Source: Leptoclinus maculatus
Lineage: Eukaryota; Chordata; Actinopteri; Perciformes; Stichaeidae
NCBI GenBank assembly: GCA_032191485.1
Contig: JAVDOI010000004.1
Location: forward strand, 21,805,443-21,869,442
DNA: 64,000 nucleotides
Direction: 5' to 3'
The notes beneath the pieces were generated by a model. It searched no databases. It saw only the letters and a list, made by a program, of their open reading frames with translations, and was not told the origin of the DNA. The position numbers were made by a program, and so were the translations under genes. This document shows positions 1 through 10,900 of the stretch, piece after piece. The number at the start of each line of letters is the position of its first letter. Within the stretch, counting starts at the first letter, position 1.

Positions 1-1277
1 GTAAGTAAATTACAACAATGTGATAGAAGGTGTTTTTAATAATTATGTTGTATAAGTAAGAGCAGTTGAACTTACGGTAAGTAGTTGACAGGCCTGTATC
101 AATGCCTTTGTTTTCGGTTCTTCGGTCGTTTGGAATTTGGACGGAGATGAAAATGCCATTGCTGCAAAACACACAAGAAAAGGTTTATTCAATATGAGAG
201 TGTACATGTGAAAGCACACTTGTTTTTTTCCAATAATGAGAAGGAGTGTTGTTTTGTTTAACTGAAAATAGAACTGAATGGATTACAAAGGTGTGTTTAT
301 GGTAAAGCGTATAGTTGAACTTAAAAGTAACCGTTTTGAGAAGCCTGGTTACATGGTGAGATACATTGGTATTTATACTGCCCTCTACTGGTACAAAGGG
401 AAAATACAGAAATCAACGGTCTTCTCATTTCAAGAAAAATGAGGTCGTGTTTGTAAAGGTGAAAATCTTCCCACGGACAGTGTAAAACCAGTATGTGTCA
501 TGTTAAGAGGCCGTTGCAATAAAAAGTCACCGAAAGTAAGCTAATTAAGAGCCCAATATGATCAGAATCCTAACACAGACAAACAAGGATGTTAACAGAG
601 AGGAATACAGCTGAGTACTTTATACGTGCACATATTGCAAAAAGCTGTGTTATATCAGTTACTGTTTAATGCAGCCTTAATTTGAGTGAAATTAGAGAAG
701 AACATGAATTTATGTATTGCCATGTATTATTTAAAAGCCATCCAGTTAAAAGTGCAAATGGATCATAATAATTGATGTATACAGTTGTTCTTTTAACTGC
801 ACGTTAGAAGAATTCTCCTGCTGTAAGAGGTATCAAGACAACAAACTTACCAAGTAGAGTTGATTTTCAGGTAGACTGTTACTGGAAAAGATGTCGGTCA
901 AAGAGCTGTGGGTTCTTCTGTGACAGAGAGGCATATGGGACTCGTGTTTTAACCTCCGAACGGTGTGGTAACCACGCCCCTTTCTCAGGTGTCTCACACA
1001 CTGCGTACGAATGCCTGGTTACAGTACGTGTGGGCGTAGAAGCTATTGTTCAGTGCTGGCCAGGACAATACAAATGCAAATGAACCAATTTGCAATGGAG
1101 CAATGGAATGTTTGCCCTCTGGTCATGTTTTATACGTCGATACTTTATGATAATAATAGAATAATAAAACACGGGGCTCGCTACTAGTTGGAAAACTATT
1201 AAAACATGTTTTATTGTGTATTATTTATGTATTATTTGGAGTCAGTGATGGCTTTCAATGTAATGTTCTGTAAGGCA
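1..1277. other. AT-rich flank, no gene recognised
   Basis: No convincing coding exon or RNA gene was seen. A short block around 1141-1180 (a TGATAATAAT-like stretch followed by AATAAAACACGGGGCTC) recurs at 2419-2455, so part of this flank belongs to a dispersed or locally duplicated repeat. Confidence 0.5.
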
Positions 1278-1560
1278 GCGGTCCCCAACCACCGGGCCGC
1301 GGCTCAGACAGCACAGAAAGAATAAATATTAGGAGTATTTCTGACGCGTCAAACCCGCTCTGCAGAAGATAGAGGAAGATCAGCTGCTGGAAATTGTAAA
1401 TGATGGTGGCCTTAAAAGTATGTTTGAGACTACAACTCTGCTGGTGTTTAGGATTAAAATCAAGGCTGAATATCCTGAGATCCCCACGAAAGCACTGCAA
1501 ATCCTGCTTACCTTTTCAACGCAACATCCTGTCTTTGTGAAGCGGGATGTTCTGCAGTGA
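1278..1560 (+). mobile_element. Internally deleted hAT (Charlie/ZBED-like) transposon remnant
   Basis: A CAGCGGTCCCCAACC-type hAT terminal sequence at about 1278 is followed within 90 bp by the end of a transposase reading frame (about 1370-1560). Its translation includes DQLLEIVNDGGLKSMF, KAEYPEIPTKAL and ILLTFST, the pattern seen at the C-terminus of ZBED5/SCAND3-type hAT transposases (the dimerisation region). It has no start codon, no BED finger and no catalytic core, so it is a non-functional remnant whose 5' terminus is joined almost directly to the 3' end of the gene. The family was recognised by eye only. Confidence 0.6.
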
Positions 1561-1581
1561 CAGCGATCAAAACATAATGAA

Positions 1582-2455
1582 TATTGATAGTATATCCGAA
1601 GGTTATTTTTGCATCTTATGGTAACGATACTCTACACTGTGCAGCACACATTCATCCAGATGAGACATGACTGTAACGCGTTTTGTTACTAGAGGGGTTA
1701 GTGTGTCTGTTGAAACATTACGATGGAGAGGCTTGTTGGAGTATTAGTTTAGGATTTCGACAGCATTACCACGACACATTATCCATCTTCATTACGAAAA
1801 TAAGATTTGTTGTCTGGTGACATAAAAAAAGTAGAAATATGGATCCTACATATATGGAAATATGGAAATATGGAGTCAAACCGCTGACTGTGACCGACAC
1901 ATGATGTTTAAGTGTAATCTGACACTGAGCCACGGAGCGAAGATCACATGTCAAAGTACTCATCGTGCAACGTTAGTAAATGCTTCACAATAATAAAATC
2001 GTAACTTGAGCAGATTACGTATATAATATAGTAACCTTGGTAAATAGTAATATATCTAAAATATAGTCTACTGGCTGTCTTTTGTTCTTGCATAATTTAG
2101 ACCCACCCAAATCAAATAGGTTGTGATTTCGGGAAAAAAACTAACTTCTACCATCCTCCACTGCTGTGTGCACCCAGGCAAACAGGTCTGGTGAAGTCAA
2201 TGAGGATAATTTGCTGCACACAGAACACGGTGATTAAATGACAAAGACGTCGAGCTTTGCAAGCGATACAAATGCAAATGATTCACATGTGAATGTAGTG
2301 TGCCTGTGCAAGAAGGGCGAGGTTGTTGAATGGGACAATGCTGAAAACAATGTCCCTCCATTACTTTTTTTAGATTCACCCATTGATAGTATATCCGAAG
2401 GTTATTTGTGCGTCTATACTTTATGATAATAATACAAGAATAAAACACGGGGCTC
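1582..2455. repeat. Locally repeated segment (two copies of a short block)
   Basis: The block ATTGATAGTATATCCGAAGG occurs at about 1582 and again at 2382, each followed by GTTATTT. The second copy continues into the AATAAAACACGGGGCTC block shared with 1141-1180. No gene is visible between the copies. Short open frames at 2197-2448 (-) and 2238-2426 (+) overlap each other and have no recognisable product. Confidence 0.5.
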
Positions 2456-2483
2456 TGTAATCTGCGCCACGTAATAGGATGAC

Positions 2484-3089
<606 letters not shown>

Positions 3090-3314
3090 TGAGCGCTGTA
3101 ACTCCGTTTACAAAATAAAACTTCTAAAATGTTCCCCGAACTGTCTGTTTGAGTTCATAGAGGAATATGTTACAGAAGATCTAAGTAGCAAACACAACTA
3201 TTCATTATTAAAGACTACTTTCTTACTCTAACGTAGTGTTTTTACGAAGTCAGCACGTCCTGTTTACATCTGCGCTATACCCACATGGCTGTGTGTGACA
3301 GCCAGTGCAGTACA

Positions 3315-3699
3315 CTATAAAAAACAATGTTCGATGAGCATGTTTCTGTTGATATGAGTTTAGTTAATGTGAACGTTTTATATGACAACAAAGCTCTTTT
3401 TGTACAAGACAAACGTAGTCGGAATGTTTTCCAAACAACGCCTCTTGTTGGTACCGCCGTCTCTTCTACTTACAATCACAATAAATATTTGTCAGTGTAC
3501 GTCACGGCCATTGGCGTTATTGACACGCCCACTTCCTTTTAGGATAAATGTAATGCTTCTGGTCGTGTTCGGATCACTTTCTAGTTTATTGCTGGAAGGT
3601 TCCCTTTGCTGTTATCAGTAGACCGCTGGATCAGATCTTTGAAGACCCGAAAGGACTCTACAAAATTTGATCTCCAAACGACTGTTTTTCTCTGCGAAG
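3315..3699 (+). promoter_or_regulatory. Putative promoter and 5' UTR exon of the Helentron gene
   Basis: CTATAAAAAA at 3315-3324 is TATA-like, and an inverted CCAAT (ATTGG) lies near 3510. The stretch ends in a strong splice donor (AAG|GTAAGT) at 3699/3700. The next strong acceptor (TTTCAG) at 4911 falls immediately before the ATG at 4912, so this is a plausible non-coding first exon. The start site is not determined. Upstream ATGs at 3327 and 3382 argue that transcription may start downstream of the TATA-like box. This is inference from signals only. Confidence 0.35.
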
Positions 3700-4911
3700 G
3701 TAAGTTTTCTGTGTTTGACAATAATGTGATGTAACGTTAAAGTTTCTTTCTACTTTCTGTAGCTTTCTTGTTTCGTCAGAGGTTGCGGGTTCAGGAGAAC
3801 GTTTGTTATGAAGTTACATTTGTACAACAGTCTTGTTAGATACGATGTTTTTACTAGTATAGTGAGATGTGTGCTATCTGATTTGTGGATCTTCATTTGT
3901 AACCGTCCACAGACCGGGCTATTTGTGCGCGACTGCATTGCTGGCTAAACGTGTCGCCGGTGTCGATCTCAACCTCGCACATAAAGTAGAGCAAGATTTG
4001 ATAGTGCTTTTGTATCCCAAAAGGCAAAATAGCAGTTGTTTTCTGATAAAACTTCAAATGTTCGCGCCGTAACAAACCTACGTCCGCATCGTACGTCATG
4101 GTTTTGCGACAACAGCCTTTGTTCATACTCTGGGTTAGTTTCTGTTGTGAAATGGCCAAGGCAAGTTTATTTGTATCGCACATTTCAACAACAAGGCCAT
4201 TCAAAATGCTTCACATAAAACCATTAAAAGCACCAAAACATAAGGCAAAAGAAAAGGAGATGTAAAAACAATTAAGAACATTCATTAAAACACTAAGAAC
4301 AGTCATTAAAACATTAAAAACAGTCATTAAAACATTAAAAAGCAGTGTAAGAAATAATATACAGTAGTGACATGCAGGAGATTGATTAATATCCGTGAAA
4401 ATGGTTCAATTAAAGGCAGCAGCAAACAGAAAAGTATTCAATCTTGATTTAAAGGAGCTGAAGTATTGACAAAGGTATTTAGAGCACAGATTCGTTATCA
4501 TCCGTTTTGTAGTTGATTGCAATTCATGGCAGCTGAATTATGAGTTACTGGCGTATGATAAGACCCTGAAATTGTTGACCTTATATTATAGTTGTAGCAA
4601 GTTTCATTAATAGTCTATCACGGTCACAGAATATTAACCAGGCATACATGGTATATGATGTAAAATATATTATCTATATAATATATATATGGCTCGAGTG
4701 TGCAGTGTCAGGTTCCCATACGTGCCACAAGGGTGCGCTGTAGAAGTACAGATCAGAAGTGACAGCATTTGTGTTTATAGTTCTATAGTGGCCTCTTGTG
4801 GCAGGTATAACATACTGCAGAAATAAGCTGTCCTGGAAATGATCATTTTGTAACACTGAACAGCAACATCTTGTAATGTCATAACTAATCAATGAACTAA
4901 TATACTTTCAG
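3700..4911 (+). other. First intron of the Helentron gene, with a dispersed-repeat fragment
   Basis: This lies between the putative donor at 3700 and the acceptor at 4911. At about 4156-4216 it holds a fragment of a widespread fish repeat (GTTTATTTGTATCGCACATT, then a CATTCAAAATGCTTCACAT-like run), followed by short A-rich tandem units (ACATTAAAAACAGTCATTAA-like) at about 4270-4345. No coding exon was recognised. Confidence 0.4.
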
Positions 4912-7900
4912 ATGCCACGTGGACGATCTTACCGCAGATCTCAGGCAGGCAAGAGGATTTCTGAGATGCGTCAGGCCTTGGAAATGAACCCTCAAAGACC
5001 CTCCGTTTCTTCTGGTATGTAGGCAACTTCTTTCCTTAATTGCTGTTCTATGTGTACGCTGTATTATTCTTGTGCATGTCTGGACTGTGCGCTGTTGTGT
5101 TTAAATTGATTATGTAGTATTATGTTTCATAGTGTTTATTTTGTTTTCCTTGTCTATTCAATAGCTGGAGCTGGAACGGGATTTCGCAATCGAGTGAATG
5201 TGTGGCCAACTTCCACCGTGACCGGGAAGCAGCACAAGTTGGTCTTTCCAGATGACTCTCCAGACAAGAAGGTATATTTGCGATGAGAAATGATCAAGGC
5301 GGTTGTGAATTTCTGTAAGATTATTTGTGTGCCATTCTAAAAATGCCATTTTGTGTTTAGTTTGTCCTTCTTGTAGGCGACTCTCATCTGCGAGGAATTG
5401 CAGATGGTTTTGTGGAGATGCCAGCAGATTTGGCGTTTGGTGTCATGTCTACGCCGGGGGCCACTGCAAAGCACTTGCGTGCTGAGGTGCGGAATGCTGT
5501 CTTGGATCGTACTCCTGATGTTGTCTGTCTTCTGGCCCCGGGCAACAACCTGACTTCCAGTCGAACCGTCAGCGAGGCTGGTGAAGACTTCGGCCTGCTC
5601 CTTGGTAGTGTTTGCGAGAAATGGGATGAGGTAATATATCTTTTCTACTAGAAATGATGTTGGTGTATAAGTTGTGAGGTTGGGTATAGTGTTTTGATAA
5701 AATAACTTATGCACATCTATTGTTTATTTTTAGGTGGTGGTGGTGGATTTTCCTCCAAGGCTCAATGTGGCGGTGGATGTGCAAGAGTTCCTGCGAAACG
5801 AGTACCGTCGTAAGGCTGCATCTGCAGGTGTGTTTAATGAAATGTCACGTATGAAAAGTTACATGTTTACCAGTGAATTTATGCCATGCCATTTTGATTT
5901 TCTATAATGTAAGTTGTTTATTTGATTGACACCAATCACGATTCATATATACATATGTGTTTACATGCATATATACATTAAGAAAACGAAGTTCCATTAC
6001 AATCATATTGTGTTAATAAATGGAATCAACGTAACGGCTATGTCTTCCTAAAAGTTACAATAGTAGAAATATGCACATCTATGCAGTGCATAATTGTTTT
6101 GTCTACATCTTGTTTTCTGTCAAAAAAGACTGTTGTAAATCATTTAGTCCTTGTCACTAAATCTTGCTTTTTCTTCTCATGTTAAGGTGTCAGGTACTGG
6201 TCTGTTGCTGAGCAGTTTCCTATGAACGACCTTCAGCTGTGGTACAAAGACGGCGTAAGTAAAATATTTTGATGACATATGCAGAAGTTTGATGTACACT
6301 TGTTTATAGATGATAGCAATCAATGCATGGCAGATTTATATTGATTCTTAGGTAGTCTATGTGTTAAGTATTGTCTCTATTGTTGCTTTGTAGGTGCATT
6401 TGAGTGACCCCGACGGGATGCCCATCTTGGCAAAGGCGTTCGTTTGTGCTGCACATGACCACCTGCTGAAGAAGCTGCTGTATGCTGTTCCTACCAAGAA
6501 GCCAGATGTTTCTCCAAAGACATCACCTCCTGCTCGCAGGATCTCGCCGAAGGTGGTCGTGAAGGGAGAGGTGCGCGTGCCACGCCGACCAGACCCTTCT
6601 GAGTGGACATTTGTTGGACGTGACAAGAAGGTAAATGATTGCAAACTGTAATTTATTAGCTGATTGTGCAAACACTTGTATAGCATTACCACGGTGTCAT
6701 GTAATGGTCAAAGGAGACACATTTGTTTAATATAAGGAATGCTATTGTCATTACAGATGCATCATTTTGGGAAACCAGAGCAGTCTTGTGGTGCACCCAA
6801 GAGGAGGCTTGTTCCCCAGCAGGTTTGTCATGTTTCATTTATTTGCTGAAAAACACGGAAATATTTCTGGATCATATTTGTATGGATATCTTTTGTGTAG
6901 CAAGGTGTCCGTAACATTTCTGCTTTATATTTCAGGTTGTCAAGGAGTGTTCTGTACGTCTCTGGAGGTTCAGCAGTGCCATCTTGGATGCCATGAATGC
7001 TGTTGTTCCAGCACATCTTCCAAGCCCAGCAGCGTGCCCAGCCGTTGTTTCACAGTGCAGAAAGGTAACTTGCAACTACATGTTCTCTGTCTGTCTATAG
7101 AATGTTTATTAAGTCAGAAAGTATTATATTTCCATACGAAAATGTTGCAAGTTGTCCTTACAAATGTTTGTTGTTTATCTCAATTTAGAAACGACGCATG
7201 GGACGACCCCAGAAGGAAGTTTCACACAAGACGGTGACAGAGCAGCAGGTGTGTTTTTTATACCATCAGTCTGTTGTGAAAGTGAATTGTATGCAAGTAA
7301 AGACATTTATGCATTTGTACATTGCACTGTGGCAATAAATGTGCTGAAAGGTAAATGTGGCATTCTTTTTTTAGGTGGACGCACTTAGTGTTGCAAACAT
7401 CCCTGTGGAGCCATCAGAGACAGTGGCTGTGAATGCAGAGGTTGGTGTTGCTTATATTGAAATAAGCTAATGGAACATTTTGTTTGTGAAAATCAAGTTC
7501 ACTTAGACAGAAATCAGTTGTTAAGCAAGTACATGTTTTTAAATGTTCTTTGTCACTTTATGATCCAAAAGGTGCCAATCCCCCAGGCTGTGGAACTCTC
7601 TCCAGTGGCAACATCTCTGCCAGTGGCTGTGAATGCAGAGGTGGGTGTACTTCATACTTGTATTTAAATAGGATAATAAAACATGTTTGTATTGAAAATG
7701 CAGTTCAGTAAAGCAAAAATCCGTTTGTAAGCAAGTACATGTTTTTAAATGTTCTTTGTCATTTTATGTTCCATAAGGTGGCAATCCCCCAGGCTGTGGA
7801 ACTCTCCTCAACGCCAACATCACCTTCCAGGGCTCTGCAAGTGGATGTGAGAGAGAGTGACCACCTTAAGGGCTGCACACAAAGAAGCATCAAAGGTCAG

Positions 7901-10900
7901 GCTGGTTCTAATCCTAATGAGTGCATATGTGCCGATAAACGGCAAGCGGCTGTTGTGGCTGGGACCGTTTGCAGCAAAGCGGATGTTCCTAATGTGAACA
8001 TAGGTCTTGCACGTAGTGTTGTTGCTGCAATCAAACATGTGATGACTCCTGTGTGCACATGGAAGGGGTCAGAAGTTGATAGCATACGTGTAGAAAGTAG
8101 GACATTGGAAACGGCAAGCCATCAAAGTAATGATGCAGAGAAAGACCTGTGCACGTTGCTAAAACAGAGTGCTGTGTTTGGGATTAACTGGGCAGTTGAT
8201 GTGGGCGAGCCACAGTACAATAACTGTGAGACTGTGCTGTCGACAAAAATGGAAGAACTACTCAATCGAGATCGAATGTGTCTTTTGAACCTTGACAGTG
8301 CAGTTATGGCCGTTATTCAACATGGCAGGTTTTTTGTAGTACTTGATTGTGGCATACGTGATGCCAGGTCTGGGTTGGCATCTGTTTATGGCACGCCTGT
8401 GGCTGTTTTCAACACATGCATGGCAGACCTGATGTATCACATTAGAGATCTAAAGGAGTCTCTAAACGCAGAGTGGTGGGGTATTCGCAGCCTTTCAGTT
8501 CAGTACCAAACGGATACTGACATGGAGTGTGCTACTGGATTGACAGACAGTGTAGTCAGTTGTGATGGTAACAACAGTGGTGACATGAATGTTGCAACTG
8601 ATGTCAAGGCAGGCAGTTCAGTCAGGTTTGGTAACAGTGTAATGCGATCATGTCACCAGGGGGCTGAGATGTTTACATTTGGAGCAGGTCAGTACCAAAC
8701 TGACATGGAGTGTGCTACTGGATTGACAGACAGTGGGGCTGAGATGGGGGCTGAGATGTTTACATTTGGAGCATGGAGTGACATGGAGTGTGCTACTGGG
8801 TTTACAGACAGTGTAGTCAGTGGTGATGGTGACAACAGCAGTGACATGAATGCTGCAACTGATGTAGAGGTAGGCAGTTCAGTCAGGCTTGGTAACAGTG
8901 TAATGGGATCATTTCACCAGGGCGATGAGATGTTTACATTTGGAGGAGTTCAGTGCATGGCAATTGCGTTGTTAAGTTTAGCAAAGCATAGTAGAGAGAG
9001 TGTTTTCTCGTGGCACACAACCGATCTGGACTCGGTGTTGCTTTCAGGTGACCAGTTGTACACAAGTTTGAGAGAAAGCGAAGCCATCAGCGGCACGTCT
9101 GGTTTGTTGTGTGTCAATGACTTGCCTAAGCAGCGACTTATTGATGGACATCATTTTCAATTTAGCTATGGTAGCGACTTTGTGTCAGGATATGTAAATA
9201 TGGTTGAAGGTGACCTGATTGAAAATGGTACCATCGTCACACTTCATAGTGGACTGGTGCAGATCTTGGCAAATTACACCACATGTCTTCTGACGTTGTG
9301 TGGCAGTACGTGCGCAATCATTAAGGGAAATGGACAGTATGCAGTGGTTGACTCGCATGCACGCAATGCTAGTGGCATGATTGATGGAGAGGGAAAGAGT
9401 GTTGTTTTGTATTTTGCTTCAATGGACGATGTATACGAGCACATTTGCCGTCTGTCTGAAGGGTTTGGTAATCATCTAAAGTCTTTTGAAATAAGTGGTG
9501 TTTGTGTCACTGAGAATCCTGCAAAACCCAACAGTTTGCCTGTAAGTACAACAGAGACGCAAATAAATTCTATCATAGGCTTAGCAAGTCATGAGCTTGG
9601 GTTGGGTTCTTCACAAAATGTACCACAACTTCCCCATGTGAGTGGTCTTGTTGCAAAACCAACAGTGCTGTGTAAAGATTCGCAAACATTTTTAGCTCAG
9701 GATTCGGATTTTGTGATACTTGACGATGAACCGAACATCAACATTACCAGAAGTAACAAGCTTTTGAAAGTAGCATCGAGATCAAAGTGCAAGATGTCAG
9801 TTGGCCAAAAAACTGAAAAAAGCAATACATGTGTTTCTGAAGTTAACTCGGATGTTGAATTTGTTAGTGAAGTTGAAAATACCAAGCTGGACTTTACACC
9901 AATTTGTGAACATGTGTCACAAGCGTTGTGCACATGTTTAAGAATACAACATGAAAAAACACACACAGTGGAGCCTACACATGTTGGTCAATTAGGAGTT
10001 CCGTGCAAAAATGAAAGCATATTGGCTGATGGTAATTGTTTCTTTCGAGCTATCTCTCAAGCTGTAAGTGGAACACAAAAGAATCATCTGACAGTTCGAC
10101 GAGCTATTGTTAGACAGTTGGAAATGAATGCTGACCACTATGTGAATCATTTGAGAAGTGTGTATTCTTCAGTATCACAGTACCTAACTATTACGCAAAT
10201 GCGAAAGGCTAAGACCTGGGCTACAGAACTTGAAATACAAGCAGCAGCAGATACATTAGGAGTACACATATTTACATTTCTTGATGGAAGGTGGCTGAAA
10301 TATAGTTGCACCACCAAGCTTTTCTCCAAACATTGCATATACTTACAAAATCTTGCTGGTAACCATTATGAAAATGTCGTTTGTGTTCATCTACCTGGAC
10401 TGCAATCTTGTTATGGCTTATGCAAAAACAATATTTCATTAGACAAAGGGAACAGAACTAGATCACAAAACAGAAAACACTGTACTACATTAAAAACATT
10501 GCAGAATGACACCTGCTGCACAGCTGCTGTTGAACTTAATTCTGATGATATTGGTGGAATGCCAATCTACATATTTTGTCCTCTTTCCACCGAAATTGCA
10601 CAACAATTATCCAGGAAATGCGGTGTCGATTTTGTCGAGCACGGTATACAATTACCCACAGCATATGGATCTTTAGGCGTTGTGTGTAAAACTCATAAAG
10701 TTGAACAGGACAATAACAGTTACTTTCGTTCAATATCTCAAGTGATATGTGGTTCTGAAAATAGTCATCGCAAAGTAAGAACTGTAGTTGTTAAGTATAT
10801 GGAGGATCACAGTGATGAAGTCATGAAGCTTGTAGGGAAAGATTTTGTTTCACTATCAGATTATTTCAACATGTCTCAAATGAAATATGTTAACAATAGG

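Noticed and set aside
3327..3621. Two overlapping 71- and 79-codon frames before the Helentron
   Set aside because: They overlap in different frames, have no recognisable product and sit in the presumed leader exon.
7739..7777. ATG at 7739 as the natural start of the Helentron protein
   Set aside because: The codons before 7778 fall in a duplicated intron segment with an acceptor at 7777. Upstream exons join in phase, so translation more likely starts at 4912.
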